64,000 nucleotides of DNA from Streptomyces polyasparticus (lineage in GTDB: Bacteria; Actinomycetota; Actinomycetes; Streptomycetales; Streptomycetaceae). Position numbers and translations under genes: made by a program. The notes under the pieces were generated by a model. That model saw nothing but the letters and a program-made list of their open reading frames with translations. It made no database searches and was not told where the DNA came from. The DNA is taken from positions 186,001 through 250,000 of the forward strand of contig NZ_JACTVJ010000012.1 of NCBI RefSeq assembly GCF_014493765.1. The letters run 5' to 3'. Positions within the stretch are counted from its first letter, which is position 1. Each line of letters begins with the position of its first letter. Positions 34,159 to 43,803 of the stretch are shown here, piece by piece.

Positions 34159-34881
34159 TCACGACCCCAGATGAGCGTGGAAGAAGGCGGCGATCCGCCG
34201 CTTGGCGTCCCGCGCCGAAGGCTCGTGGAAGCGGGTTCCGGAGATCTTGCTGAGCATCATCGTCAGCGGAGTCATGTCGGAGGGCGGATGGTTGTTGAGA
34301 AACCCGTGGCCCGCACCGGAGTAGACCTTGATGTCGTGCTCCACGCCGTTGGCGGTCAACGCCCGCTCCAGCCGGCCCGCAGCCCGGTATCCCATCGGCG
34401 AGCGATCCTTGCCGCCGTAGCTCGCCACGATCGGGCAGGCGTCGGCCAACAACCGCTCGGCGTCCTTCGGGCAGCCGCCGTAATTGCTGCTCGAAGCGGC
34501 GAAGCCGCGGCCGGGGGCCAGCGCCAGTGCGTACCCGCCCCCCATGCAGAAGCCGATCACGCCGATTCTTCCGGAGCACGCGTCCTGGTCGGCCAGCCAG
34601 GACCGAGCGGCTTCGATGTCGTCGAAGGTGCGCCCCTGACCGGCATCGAGGTCACGGACGACGGTCCGCAGGCACCGCAGCATGCCGCCCCACCAGTACT
34701 GGTCGGGAGCGGCGGCCACAAACCCTTCGCCCGCCAGCCAGTCGGCCTGGTCACGGGTGTCCTGGCTCATGCCTCCGAAGTCATGGAGCACCACAACGCC
34801 CGGCCAGGGGCCCGGTCCGGTCGGTGCGGCCAGGTAGGTGGGCATCGAGCCCCTCGGCGTGGGGACCGTCACCAGGGTCAT
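34159..34881 (-). CDS. Dienelactone hydrolase family protein
   Basis: The 240-residue alpha/beta-hydrolase has the Cys-Asp-His triad of dienelactone hydrolases: the nucleophile in [10 protein letters not shown], Asp in [11 protein letters not shown] and His in GAGHGFLNN. No signal peptide is seen, so it is cytoplasmic. ATG 34881 has GGGAG seven bases upstream. It converges on the first universal stress protein gene (17-bp gap) and diverges from the second. A role in the island is not obvious; the substrate is unknown. Confidence 0.9.
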   Translation of the reverse strand: MTLVTVPTPRGSMPTYLAAPTGPGPWPGVVVLHDFGGMSQDTRDQADWLAGEGFVAAAPDQYWWGGMLRCLRTVVRDLDAGQGRTFDDIEAARSWLADQDACSGRIGVIGFCMGGGYALALAPGRGFAASSSNYGGCPKDAERLLADACPIVASYGGKDRSPMGYRAAGRLERALTANGVEHDIKVYSGAGHGFLNNHPPSDMTPLTMMLSKISGTRFHEPSARDAKRRIAAFFHAHLGS

Positions 34882-35031
34882 GATGTGCTCCCGTCTGTCG
34901 CCGGCCCGCCGGACTCCTGTCCGAGCGTCCGTGGTGGCGCAGGGCGTGGATCCGGAGCTGTGGCCCGGGCTCAAGTGCGCGCGGGCCGCACGTCCATGGA
35001 ATCAGGCTCGGCCTGGTGCGCGGAACCGAAA

Positions 35032-35068
35032 GGGGCCGTTCGTCCCGTCAAATGGCCCGCGCAGTCCC
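35032..35068. promoter_or_regulatory. Tandem island box, second universal stress protein promoter
   Basis: GGGGCCG-TT-CGTCCCG at 35032-35047 (12 of 14) is followed 21 bp later at 35053 by TGGCCCG-CG-CAGTCCC (10 of 14). The pair is about 75-110 bp before the start at 35142. Confidence 0.5.
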
Positions 35069-35141
35069 GCCCTTGCGGACGGCCCGCGCCGCAGGATGGA
35101 GAGGGAGCAGAAAGCCGGCCGGCGCTTCGGAGGTGGTACGC

Positions 35142-35645
35142 ATGCCTGGGGATCCCCTGTACGGCGGACTGATCGTCGGGGTCGACGGCTCGGAAGCCTC
35201 TCTGGCCGCCCTGCGCTGGTCGGCGGCCAAGGCACGCTTACTCGGCGCGCCGCTGGTCGCGGTGCACGCGTGGCTGCCCGCAGGTCCGCACCGCGCACCT
35301 TATGCACCCTCCTCCGGGCTGCCGACAGCGGAACAGGAGCACATGCGAGCGCTGCGCACCCTCGACGCGACCGTCGCGCGGCTGGCCGAAGTCGACCCGG
35401 ACGCCCAGGTGTTGGCCCTGCTCGACCAGGGTCCGGCGGCCACCGTACTGCTGCGCAGGGCCCGGCACGCGCTGCTGCTCGCGCTCGGCAGGCGAGCGCG
35501 CGAGGACGTCATGCTGCCGGCCCTCGGAGCAGTGGCCCGCGAGTGCGTGCGCCATGCGGTGTGCCCGGTCGTGACCGTGCCCGACCCACCGGAGGATGCC
35601 AAGCCACGGGATCTGCCCTGGCTGGCGCGGGCCGCTCTCCTGTGA
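35142..35645 (+). CDS. Universal stress protein, single degenerate UspA domain
   Basis: The 167-residue protein has one UspA domain (LIVGVDGSEASLAALRWSA... CPVVTVP). The glycine-rich ATP loop is largely lost (ALGRRAREDVMLPALGAVA), so it probably does not bind ATP. GGAGG eight bases before ATG 35142 fixes the start. The next gene, another Usp, follows after 64 bp and is likely in the same transcript. Confidence 0.87.
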   Translation: MPGDPLYGGLIVGVDGSEASLAALRWSAAKARLLGAPLVAVHAWLPAGPHRAPYAPSSGLPTAEQEHMRALRTLDATVARLAEVDPDAQVLALLDQGPAATVLLRRARHALLLALGRRAREDVMLPALGAVARECVRHAVCPVVTVPDPPEDAKPRDLPWLARAALL

Positions 35646-35709
35646 CGGGCTCTCGTGCCACCAGGGGCGCTCCCGGCCGCTCCCTCTCGTCCCGTGGAGG
35701 TGAACCCGC

Positions 35710-36519
35710 ATGGAGAAAGCAGTCGTTGTGGGCTACGACGGATCCGCGCGCAGCGAGGCCGCCGCGCGTCTGGCGGTCCACCAGTCGGCATGGCGCGGCT
35801 GCGCCCTGTATGTGGTGCATGTGATCTCGACGCACGAGAGCCCTGCCGTGGACGCGGCCGCGCTGGTGGCGCAACTGCATGTCGTCCGGCCGGACCTGCC
35901 GATGAAGGCGATCGAGCTCACAGGGCCCCCGGTCCATGCCCTGCTGGGCTTCGCCGCAGCCGCTTCACCGGCCTTGTCATCCGTGTCCTTCCCCTCCCCC
36001 GCCGAGCTCCTGGTGCTCGGAGTGCGGGGTGCGGGAGGATTCGCCGGGCAGCGGATCGGATCAGTGGCCGAGGCGGTGGCCGCGCGGGCAACCGTGCCCG
36101 TGGCGCTGGTTCCCGGCGGGACCGCAGGCCGTCGTGGCCGGGGGACCCTCTACCCCGTTGCGCTCGGCGTCGACGCCCATCGCCCCGTGGACGCGGCGCT
36201 CGGCTTCGCTTTCGACACGGCGCGGCGCCACCATTGCGGGCTGCGCACGATCTACGCCTGTCGCCGGGCCGAGCCGGCCACCGCCTGGGAGTACGAGGAA
36301 GTGCAGGCCCTCGCACGGACTCTGGAACCGTGGCGGCACAAGTACCCGACGGTGAAGGTTCTGGAGGACATGGTGACGGCCCCGGCCGACGAGGCTCTGT
36401 CACGGCTCTCCGGCTGCTCGGATCTGCTGGTCGTCGGCCGGCGCGGCGTCCGCCTCGGGGCGGTGGCACGTGCGTTGATCGAGCAGGCCGAGGGGCCGGT
36501 GGTGGTCGTTCCCGAGTGA
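35710..36519 (+). CDS. Universal stress protein, two UspA domains
   Basis: The 269-residue tandem UspA protein keeps a good nucleotide loop in domain 1 (GVRGAGGFAGQRIGSVAEAV) and a reduced one in domain 2 (GRRGVRLGAVARALIEQ). Domain 1 is shorter than usual between the first strand and the loop. It follows the single-domain Usp and converges on the nitroreductase gene. Confidence 0.88.
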   Translation: MEKAVVVGYDGSARSEAAARLAVHQSAWRGCALYVVHVISTHESPAVDAAALVAQLHVVRPDLPMKAIELTGPPVHALLGFAAAASPALSSVSFPSPAELLVLGVRGAGGFAGQRIGSVAEAVAARATVPVALVPGGTAGRRGRGTLYPVALGVDAHRPVDAALGFAFDTARRHHCGLRTIYACRRAEPATAWEYEEVQALARTLEPWRHKYPTVKVLEDMVTAPADEALSRLSGCSDLLVVGRRGVRLGAVARALIEQAEGPVVVVPE

Positions 36520-36580
36520 ACTGCGGTCCGGGCGGTCAGCGACGGCGGCAGACCGCAGGAAGCCATCGCGCCCCTCCACT

Positions 36581-37588
36581 TCATGCCGGGGTCTGCGGGC
36601 ACCACAGCACTTGTCCGACTCTCCGGCGCGGTGTGCGCAACGTCCAAGGGGCGCTTCCCAGACGCAGGATCATTTGCGGCACCTGGCCGGACGCGACCAG
36701 CTCGCGCACCTCGCCGCGCAGATACGGGATCTCCAGCGGCTGGGTGTGAAATCCCGCCGCGACCTGGTGTGCGGCCGCGTACAGAAGGACGCGCTGCAGG
36801 GCCTGCCCCGCGAGCAGCCAGTCCCTCGGGGTGTCCTGCGGGGTGTTGATCAGCGCCATGCGGCCGGTGTCCCCGGCCCGGCGCTCCGGTGGTCCTCCGC
36901 TCGTCCCGCCGTGCGTCCACCCTACGAAATCCCGGCCCGCGAGCAGGGTGGCATCCGGATGGAGCGGCGCCGCACCGGCCGGCACCCCGTCACCGTCCTC
37001 GGTACCGAACGGCCGGGTCCAGCGCGCCAGTTCGACGCGGTGGGCGAGATCGGCGCGCTGCAGGGTCTCCGCCTCTTGCACCAGTCGGGCCAGCCGCCGT
37101 TCCTCGCGTCGTGTGGTCAGCGCAGAGAACTCGGCGCCCTCGAGCCGCGCGTGCCGTGCGAGGCTCTCCAACAGCGGGGCGGGCAGAGGCGTGGGCCGGA
37201 ACGGGCCGCGGTGCGTGTGCCTCCTGCGAAGGCTGCGATACATGAGCTCCTCGGCGGGACTGATCCTCGCGCGGGCTCCCCATGTCACCCGGGCAAGCAA
37301 CGCCGGCACACGCGGATCAGGACAGGGCTGGACGACCGGCTGGAAGCCGAGCTGCCGCATGGCAAGCCTCAGGTTGAACAGCGCCGCACCACAGCTGACC
37401 ACCAGTTCACGCCCCTGCGGATCGGTCGCCGTCAGATGCCGGGTGGTATCCGCGTAGAGGCTGATCTCGCCGCCTCGGCACAGGAAAATCCAGGGCTGGG
37501 TGTTGTGCAGCGACGGCGCGGTGACAGCGGCACGCACGACATGCCGTGCGGCGTACAGCTCGTCTGGTGCGGTGTGCGGTGTGGTCAT
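36581..37588 (-). CDS. Acg-like nitroreductase family protein
   Basis: The 335-residue protein resembles the Acg/Rv2032-type nitroreductase fold: an N-terminal APSLHNTQPWIF motif, a central RRRHTHRGPF segment and a late ALQRVLLYAAAHQVAAGF helix. Members bind or cover FMN and are typical of DosR-controlled dormancy loci in mycobacteria (family knowledge). ATG 37588 has AGGGGG upstream. Its promoter region is shared with a divergent small membrane gene and carries two island boxes. Confidence 0.87.
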   Translation of the reverse strand: MTTPHTAPDELYAARHVVRAAVTAPSLHNTQPWIFLCRGGEISLYADTTRHLTATDPQGRELVVSCGAALFNLRLAMRQLGFQPVVQPCPDPRVPALLARVTWGARARISPAEELMYRSLRRRHTHRGPFRPTPLPAPLLESLARHARLEGAEFSALTTRREERRLARLVQEAETLQRADLAHRVELARWTRPFGTEDGDGVPAGAAPLHPDATLLAGRDFVGWTHGGTSGGPPERRAGDTGRMALINTPQDTPRDWLLAGQALQRVLLYAAAHQVAAGFHTQPLEIPYLRGEVRELVASGQVPQMILRLGSAPWTLRTPRRRVGQVLWCPQTPA

Positions 37589-37657
37589 GGCACACCCCCT
37601 GCTCGATGGGCGGATGCGGGCTGCCACCAGCATCGGCCCGTGTGCCCGCCGGGCGCA

Positions 37658-37694
37658 GGGGCCGACCGGCCTGGAGCAGGGGCTCTCCGGCCCG
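37658..37694. promoter_or_regulatory. Tandem island box between nitroreductase and the acetyl-CoA/2-oxoacid operon
   Basis: GGGGCCG-AC-CGGCCTG at 37658-37673 (12 of 14) is followed 21 bp later at 37679 by GGGGCTC-TC-CGGCCCG (11 of 14). The pair could serve both divergent units. Confidence 0.5.
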
Positions 37695-37819
37695 CGACAG
37701 CACCGCGGACCATTCGACCGATCCCCCTGTACCGCTCGGACCCCGGCCAGGGACCAACGGCCCACCGCCGTGGGGCAGTCGAGCGTGTTCGCTGGAAGCA
37801 GGACGAAGGGAGGCACGTC

Positions 37820-38023
37820 ATGCAGACCACGCTGACCCCTGAGTTCTGGCGGATGTTCTTCACCACACTGCTGCTCGCGATGGCGGTGCTCGGGCTGGTT
37901 CTCGTCGCGGCGCTGGAGCGCTACGAGCTCCACCGCCGGCGGGGGCACCGGCCGCGCGCGAGCGTCCACGCGCTCCCCAGGGAGCGCAAGTCCTCCGACG
38001 CCGAGCGCCGGAACGCGGCCTGA
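37820..38023 (+). CDS. Small single-pass membrane protein
   Basis: The 67-residue protein has a single hydrophobic helix (about 12-32, MFFTTLLLAMAVLGLVLVAA) followed by a strongly basic cytoplasmic tail. GGGAGG six bases upstream of ATG 37820 supports it. It is the first gene of the operon leading into the acetyl-CoA-synthetase-like and dehydrogenase genes (18-bp gap). I recognise no family. Confidence 0.7.
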   Translation: MQTTLTPEFWRMFFTTLLLAMAVLGLVLVAALERYELHRRRGHRPRASVHALPRERKSSDAERRNAA

Positions 38024-38041
38024 GCCCGAGGGGGCACCGGC

Positions 38042-39838
38042 ATGACGCGACACATGATCCACAAGCCGGAGCGGCCGCGCGTCGCCCCGAATCTCACCGA
38101 CTACGCCCGGGAGCGGGCGGAGTTCAGCTGGTCGAAGGCGCGCGAGCGGCTCGCCGGCCTGCCCGGTGGCGGGCTCAACATCTCGTACGAGGCCGTCGAC
38201 CGGCATGTCGCCGAGGGACGGGGCGGGCGGATCGCGCTGCGCTGTGTGCGCCGTGACGGTTCGGTCGACACTGTCACGTACGCGGAACTCGCCCTGGAAT
38301 CCAACCGGTTCGCGCACGCAATGCGCACGCTCGGCGTCGGCCGCGGCGACCGGGTGTTCACGCTGCTCGGGCGCTGTCCCGAACTGTTCACGGCCGTGCT
38401 CGGGACCCTGAAGAGCGGCAGCGTCCTGTGCCCCCTGTTCTCCGCTTTCGGCCCCGATCCGGTGGCCCAGCGGATGACGCTGGGCAACGCCCGTGTCCTG
38501 GTCACCACGGCCGCGCTGTACCGGCGCAAGGTGGCCCCGGTGCGCGAGCGGCTGCCCGAGCTGGAGCACGTGCTCATCGTCGGCGAGCCGTCGGACCCGC
38601 TGCCCGGCACCCAATCCTTCGACGCGCTCCTCGCCCGCGCTTCCGAGGAGTTCGCACCGGTGCACACCGAGCCGGAGGACATGGCGCTGCTGCACTTCAC
38701 GAGCGGCACCACCGATGTCCCCAAGGGCGCGGTGCACGTCCACGAGGCCGTCGTGGCCCATCACGTCACCGCCGCGTATGCGCTCGATCTGCATCCGGAC
38801 GACGTGTACTGGTGCACCGCCGATCCCGGCTGGGTCACCGGTATGTCGTACGGGATCATCGCGCCCCTCACGCACGGGGTGACGCTGGTCGTGGACGAGG
38901 GCGACTACGACGCGCGGCGCTGGTACCGGATCCTGTCCCAGGAGCGCGTGACCGTCTGGTACACCGCACCCACCGCGATCCGCATGCTGATGCGGTCGAC
39001 GCCGCGCGAGGGTCCCTACGACCTGCCGCGCTCCTTCGACCTGTCGGCGCTGCGCTTCATCGCCTCGGTCGGCGAACCGCTCAACCCGGAGGCCGTGGTG
39101 TGGGGCGAGGAGGTGCTCGGACTGCCGGTGCACGACAACTGGTGGCAGACCGAGACGGGCTGCATCATGATCGCCAACTTCGCCGCGAGCCCGGTCAAGC
39201 CCGGCTCCATGGGCCGTCCGCTGCCCGGTGTCGAGGCCGCGGTCCTGGCCCGCGGAGCAGACGGACGGGCCATACGCGGACCTGTGCGGGTGCTCGAAGA
39301 GCCGGACCAGGAAGGCGAGTTGGCGCTGCGGCCCGGCTGGCCGTCGATGTTCCGCGGCTATCTGCACGCCAAGGAACGGTACGCGGGCAGCTTCGCCGAC
39401 GGGTGGTATCTCACCGGGGACGTGGTGCGCCGCGACGCCGAGGGCTACTTCTGGTTCGTCGGGCGCGCCGATGACGTCATCAAGTCGGCGGGGCATCTCA
39501 TCAGCCCGTTCGAGGTGGAGAGCGCCCTGCTCGAGCACCCGCTCGTCGCCGAGGCGGGCGTGATCGGACGGCCCGACGAGACGGCCGGGGCCATCGTCAA
39601 GGCGTATGTCTCCGTACGTCCGGAGGCGGTGCCCGACGACCGGCTGCGCCGTGAACTGATCGCGTTCGCACGGCAGCGGCTCGGGCCCGCAGTGGCTCCG
39701 CGCGAAATCGCCTTCGACCAGCACCTGCCGCACACCCGCAGCGGCAAGGTCATGCGCCGTCTGCTGCGGGCCCGTGAACTGGGCCTGCCCGAGGGCGATC
39801 TGTCCACGCTGGAGACGCCGTCCGAGGAGACATCATGA
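38042..39838 (+). CDS. Acetyl-CoA synthetase-like (AMP-forming) ligase
   Basis: The 598-residue adenylate-forming enzyme carries the family motifs in order: [17 protein letters not shown] (ATP loop), [20 protein letters not shown] and the C-terminal [10 protein letters not shown] with the catalytic lysine. Overall it resembles the acetate-CoA ligase AcsA branch. It would interconvert acetate, ATP and CoA with acetyl-CoA, AMP and diphosphate. Its stop overlaps the E1alpha gene as ATGA, tying it to the 2-oxoacid dehydrogenase. Confidence 0.9.
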   Translation: MTRHMIHKPERPRVAPNLTDYARERAEFSWSKARERLAGLPGGGLNISYEAVDRHVAEGRGGRIALRCVRRDGSVDTVTYAELALESNRFAHAMRTLGVGRGDRVFTLLGRCPELFTAVLGTLKSGSVLCPLFSAFGPDPVAQRMTLGNARVLVTTAALYRRKVAPVRERLPELEHVLIVGEPSDPLPGTQSFDALLARASEEFAPVHTEPEDMALLHFTSGTTDVPKGAVHVHEAVVAHHVTAAYALDLHPDDVYWCTADPGWVTGMSYGIIAPLTHGVTLVVDEGDYDARRWYRILSQERVTVWYTAPTAIRMLMRSTPREGPYDLPRSFDLSALRFIASVGEPLNPEAVVWGEEVLGLPVHDNWWQTETGCIMIANFAASPVKPGSMGRPLPGVEAAVLARGADGRAIRGPVRVLEEPDQEGELALRPGWPSMFRGYLHAKERYAGSFADGWYLTGDVVRRDAEGYFWFVGRADDVIKSAGHLISPFEVESALLEHPLVAEAGVIGRPDETAGAIVKAYVSVRPEAVPDDRLRRELIAFARQRLGPAVAPREIAFDQHLPHTRSGKVMRRLLRARELGLPEGDLSTLETPSEETS

Positions 39839-40932
39839 CCGGCACACGCAAGCGGACTCCCAAAGCGGAGCCCGGCACGGTGAAGGCCGTGCCCGATACG
39901 GCAAAGGCCACGCCCGACACTGCGAAGGCCGCTGAGCGTGCGGCCCGTGCGGACGACGCCGTGGCCAAACACCACAGCGATCTGCTCGCCACGATGCTGC
40001 TCATCCGCCGCTTCGAGGAGCGCTGCGTCGAGCTGTACAGCGCCGCGAAGATCCGCGGCTTCGTGCACCTCTACATCGGCGAGGAAGCGGTGGCCACCGG
40101 CATCGAAGCCGCGCTCGCACCCGAGGACGCCGTGGTGTCCACGTACCGCGAGCACGGCCACGCGCTGGCCCGCGGTGTGCCCGCCGCATCCGTGATGGCC
40201 GAGATGTACGGCAAGTCCACGGGCTGCAGCGGCGGCCGCGGCGGCTCGATGCACCTCTTCGACGTGCGGCGCCGCTTCTACGGCGGCAACGCGATCGTCG
40301 CGGGCGGGCTGCCGCTCGCCGCCGGCATCGCGCTCGCCGAGAAGCTGCGCGGCAGCGATGCCGTGGTGTGCTGCTACTTCGGTGACGGCGCGTTCGCCGA
40401 GGGCGAGTTCCACGAGACCGCCAACCTGGCCGCCCTGTGGGACCTGCCGCTGCTGCTCGCATGCGAGAACAACCTGTACGCGATGGGCACCCCGCTCGCC
40501 GTCGAGCACGCCCAGACCGATCTGGCGATGCGCGCCGCCTCGTACGGCATGCCGGCGTGGGCGGTGGACGGCATGGACGTCCTGGCCGTCGAGTCGGCCG
40601 CGCGCCGCGCCGTGGACGGCATCCGCGCCGGGCACGGGCCGCACTTCCTGGAGCTGCGCACCTTCCGCTACCGCGCGCACTCCATGTACGACCCGGACCG
40701 CTACCGCACGAAGACGGAGATCGAGCAGTGGCGCGCGCACGATCCGATCACCGCGCTCACCGAACGGATGCGGAACGCGGGCGAGTTGGACGAGGCGACC
40801 TACGAAGACCTCGACGCCCGTGCACAGCAGGAAGTGGCACGCGCGGAGGCCGCTGCCGAATCGGCCCCGGTCGAGCCCGTCGGTGACCTGCTGCGCCACA
40901 TCCACACCGAGCCCGCGGAGGCACAGCCGTGA
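39835..40932 (+). CDS. 2-oxoacid (pyruvate-type) dehydrogenase E1 component, alpha subunit
   Basis: The 365-residue subunit begins with a low-complexity Lys/Thr/Ala/Pro leader of about 35 residues, then shows the thiamine-diphosphate-binding core ([19 protein letters not shown]..., NN) and the phosphorylation-loop-like [14 protein letters not shown] segment. It is most like pyruvate or acetoin dehydrogenase E1alpha. Start and stop lie in overlaps with the ligase and E1beta genes. Confidence 0.92.
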   Translation: MTGTRKRTPKAEPGTVKAVPDTAKATPDTAKAAERAARADDAVAKHHSDLLATMLLIRRFEERCVELYSAAKIRGFVHLYIGEEAVATGIEAALAPEDAVVSTYREHGHALARGVPAASVMAEMYGKSTGCSGGRGGSMHLFDVRRRFYGGNAIVAGGLPLAAGIALAEKLRGSDAVVCCYFGDGAFAEGEFHETANLAALWDLPLLLACENNLYAMGTPLAVEHAQTDLAMRAASYGMPAWAVDGMDVLAVESAARRAVDGIRAGHGPHFLELRTFRYRAHSMYDPDRYRTKTEIEQWRAHDPITALTERMRNAGELDEATYEDLDARAQQEVARAEAAAESAPVEPVGDLLRHIHTEPAEAQP

Positions 40933-41948
40933 ACAACGTCAGCAACGCGAGCGGCGTGAGCAAGCAGACGAAGCTCACCTATCGCGAGGCCCTGCGCGCG
41001 GCGCTGCGTGATGCGCTCGCCGCCGATGAGCGGGTGTTCCTCATGGGTGAGGACGTGGGCAAGTACGGCGGTGCGTTCGGCGTCAGCCTGGGCCTGGTCG
41101 AGGAGTTCGGCACCGAGCGGGTCCGTGACACCCCGCTGTCGGAGTCCGCGTTCACCGGCATGGGCATCGGCGCCGCGATCGCGGGCCTGCGGCCGATCGT
41201 CGAGATCATGACGGTGAACTTCAGCATGCTGGCCCTCGACCAGATCCTCAACAACGCAGCGACGCTGCGCCACATGTCCAACGGTCAGCTCTCCGTGCCG
41301 CTGGTCATCCGTATGACGACCGGCGCCGGACGCCAGCTCGCCGCACAGCACTCGCACAGCCTGGAGGGCTGGTACGCGCACATCCCCGGCATCCGCGTGC
41401 TGGCCCCGGCGACGCTGCGGGACGCCCGCGCGATGCTGGCGCCCGCGCTCGCCGACCCCGATCCGGTGATCATCTTCGAGCACGGATCGCTCTACAACCT
41501 CGCCGGTGAACTCGACGGCGGCGAAGGCCCCGTGGATCTCACGAGCGCTGCCGTACGCCGGTCCGGTACGGACGTCACTCTCATCACATATGGGGGCTCG
41601 CTGCCCAAGACGCTCGCCGCGGCGGACCTGCTCGCGGCGGACGGGATCGAGGCCGAAGTGATCGATCTGCGGTCGCTGCGGCCGCTGGACGACGCCACGA
41701 TCATGGCGTCCGTGGCGCGCACCCACCGCGCCGTGGTCGTCGACGAGGCGTGGCGCACGGGGAGTCTGGCCGCCGAGATCACCGCGCGGATCACGGAGCA
41801 GGCGTTCTACGAACTGGACGCCCCCGTGGGCCGGGTGTGCAGCGCCGAGGTGCCGATTCCGTACGCCGGGCACCTGGAGGAGGCCGCTCTGCCGCAGGCC
41901 GCGGGCATCGCGGCGGCGGCGCGGGAGGCGGTGGGCGGCCATGGGTGA
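40929..41948 (+). CDS. 2-oxoacid dehydrogenase E1 component, beta subunit
   Basis: The 339-residue subunit has the E1beta pattern ([21 protein letters not shown], then [22 protein letters not shown]). It pairs with the upstream E1alpha to decarboxylate a 2-oxoacid, most likely pyruvate. It starts at GTG in a GTGA overlap and overlaps the E2 gene by 8 bp. Confidence 0.93.
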   Translation: MNNVSNASGVSKQTKLTYREALRAALRDALAADERVFLMGEDVGKYGGAFGVSLGLVEEFGTERVRDTPLSESAFTGMGIGAAIAGLRPIVEIMTVNFSMLALDQILNNAATLRHMSNGQLSVPLVIRMTTGAGRQLAAQHSHSLEGWYAHIPGIRVLAPATLRDARAMLAPALADPDPVIIFEHGSLYNLAGELDGGEGPVDLTSAAVRRSGTDVTLITYGGSLPKTLAAADLLAADGIEAEVIDLRSLRPLDDATIMASVARTHRAVVVDEAWRTGSLAAEITARITEQAFYELDAPVGRVCSAEVPIPYAGHLEEAALPQAAGIAAAAREAVGGHG

Positions 41949-43479
41949 GTTCCGGATGCCCGCGCTCGGCGCGGACATGGTCGAAGGCACGCTCACCGAG
42001 TGGCTGGTGAAGCCCGGGGACGTGGTGGCCAAGGGCGCGGTGATCGCCGTGATCGAGACCTCCAAGTCGGATATCGAGGTGGAGGTCTTCGAGGCGGGCA
42101 CTGTGACGCGGCTGCTGGCTGAGCCGGGGGATGTCCTGCCGGTGGGGGCGCCGTTGGCGGTGATCGGGGAGGCGGTCGAATCGGCTCCTGTCGAATCTGC
42201 TCCTGCCGAATCGGCTGCGGTCCAATCGGCCGAGGTGGCGGCAGCGCCTGCTGCCGAGACCGTGTCCGCAGCCACCGAGCCACCCGCGTCCACCGTGCCC
42301 GCTGCCGTCGAGGCACCGCCTCCCGGCGCAGGGGTCGCGCCACTGCCCGTACGGACTGAGGTGGACGCATCCGCACAGGCGACACGGCCCGCCGGGCCAC
42401 CGCACCTGGAGGCCGGACCGCTCGTACGGCATCTCGCCCATGAACGGGGCATCGACCTCGCGACGGTGCACGGCACCGGGCGCGGCGGCCGCGTCACCCG
42501 GGCGGACGTCGAGCAGCTCCCCCCGCCTGGCAACGGCATACGCATCAGGGCCACCCCCTACGCACGCCGGCTCGCGGCCGAACTCCGCGTCGAGCTCGCC
42601 ACCGTCCACGGCACCGGCCGGGACGGCGCGATCAGGGCCGCGGATGTACGCGGCGCGAGCGCGCGGAGGCACGAGGAAGAGGCCGTACGGTATCCGGCCG
42701 CCCACAAGAAGGCGCCGGAGCGCAGGGGCACCGACAGGACGCCTCAGGCGGCCCCGGCCCCCACGGTCACCGCGGGCCGACCCGCTCAGGGCGGCGCCTC
42801 CGGTCGGCGCACCGCCGCGATGCGGCGCGCCATCGCCGAGCTGATGAGCCGCTCGAAGCGGGAGGTCCCGCACTACTACCTGTCCACGACCATCGATCTG
42901 ACGGCCGCGACGCAGTGGCTGCACCGCGCCAACCGTGACCGCGCCCCGGGTGAACGGCTCGTGCCCGCCGCCCTGTTGCTCGCCGCGACCGCCCGCGCGG
43001 CCCGCGAGGTGCCGGAACTCAACGGGTTCTGGCAGGAGGACGCATTCGTGCCCGCCGATGCCGTGCACCTCGCCGTCGCCGTCTCGCTGCGCGGCGGCGG
43101 CCTCCTGACACCGGTGATCCACGACGCGGACCGGCTGTCTCCGCAGGACCTCATGGCCCGGCTCAAGGACCTGGTCCAGCGCGCCCGCCGGGGCAGGCTC
43201 CGGGCGAGCGAACTGTCGGGCGGCACGCTCACGGTCTCCAACCTGGGCGACCAGGGCGTCGAGTCCGTGCTCGGCGTGATCCACCCGCCGCAGGTGGCTC
43301 TGGCCGGCTTCGGCGCCGTGGTCGAACGCCCTTGGGCGTACGACGGCATGCTCGGCGTCCGGCCCGTCGTCACCGCCACGCTCTCGGGCGACCACCGCGC
43401 CACCGACGGCGCCGTCGGCGCCCGCTTCCTCACGGCAGTCGACCGACTGCTCCAGAACCCAGAGGGGTTGGCCTCATGA
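41941..43479 (+). CDS. 2-oxoacid dehydrogenase E2 (dihydrolipoyl acyltransferase) with two E3-binding domains
   Basis: The 512-residue E2 has one N-terminal lipoyl domain (lipoylated K42 in [11 protein letters not shown]), an Ala/Ser/Pro repeat linker (about 78-150), two consecutive peripheral-subunit-binding domains (about 160-193 and 206-238, each with ATVHGTGR) and the catalytic domain ending in [10 protein letters not shown] (about H485, D489). Two such binding domains in one chain is unusual. No E3 (lipoamide dehydrogenase) gene is nearby, so it must be borrowed. The stop overlaps the acyl carrier protein gene as ATGA. Confidence 0.92.
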   Translation: MGEFRMPALGADMVEGTLTEWLVKPGDVVAKGAVIAVIETSKSDIEVEVFEAGTVTRLLAEPGDVLPVGAPLAVIGEAVESAPVESAPAESAAVQSAEVAAAPAAETVSAATEPPASTVPAAVEAPPPGAGVAPLPVRTEVDASAQATRPAGPPHLEAGPLVRHLAHERGIDLATVHGTGRGGRVTRADVEQLPPPGNGIRIRATPYARRLAAELRVELATVHGTGRDGAIRAADVRGASARRHEEEAVRYPAAHKKAPERRGTDRTPQAAPAPTVTAGRPAQGGASGRRTAAMRRAIAELMSRSKREVPHYYLSTTIDLTAATQWLHRANRDRAPGERLVPAALLLAATARAAREVPELNGFWQEDAFVPADAVHLAVAVSLRGGGLLTPVIHDADRLSPQDLMARLKDLVQRARRGRLRASELSGGTLTVSNLGDQGVESVLGVIHPPQVALAGFGAVVERPWAYDGMLGVRPVVTATLSGDHRATDGAVGARFLTAVDRLLQNPEGLAS

Positions 43480-43730
43480 ACGCGATGACCCGGACCACGG
43501 CGTACGAGATCGTGCAGGACGCGATCCGCGAGATCGTGCCCGACGCGGACTTTTCCGCCGTCGGACCCGACGACAAGTACCGCGAGGCGCTCGAGATCGA
43601 CTCGCTGGACTTCGAGAGCCTGGTGGAGCTGCTCGCCGAGCGCACGGGGCTGCGTATCGACGAGGACGACTATCCCCGCCTGACCACCCTCGGCGATGCC
43701 GCCGACTTCCTCGCGGAGCGGCAGAGCTGA
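43476..43730 (+). CDS. Acyl carrier protein
   Basis: The 84-residue protein has the acyl carrier fold with the phosphopantetheine serine S43 in EIDSLDFESLVELLAER. The usual DSL motif is intact, so it should be modified. It overlaps the E2 gene by 4 bp, showing that it is part of the dehydrogenase operon, an uncommon partnership. A strong hairpin follows, ending the operon. Confidence 0.9.
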   Translation: MNAMTRTTAYEIVQDAIREIVPDADFSAVGPDDKYREALEIDSLDFESLVELLAERTGLRIDEDDYPRLTTLGDAADFLAERQS

Positions 43731-43753
43731 CCTCGGCGGGCCCCTTGCATGGA

Positions 43754-43786
43754 ACATCCCCGGCGCGCACTCCGCGCCGGGGATGT
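43754..43786. terminator. Perfect 14-bp bidirectional terminator
   Basis: ACATCCCCGGCGCG at 43754-43767 and CGCGCCGGGGATGT at 43773-43786 enclose the loop CACTC between the convergent acyl carrier and lipoprotein genes. Confidence 0.85.
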
Positions 43787-43803
43787 CGTGTCGCGGACCG
43801 GTG

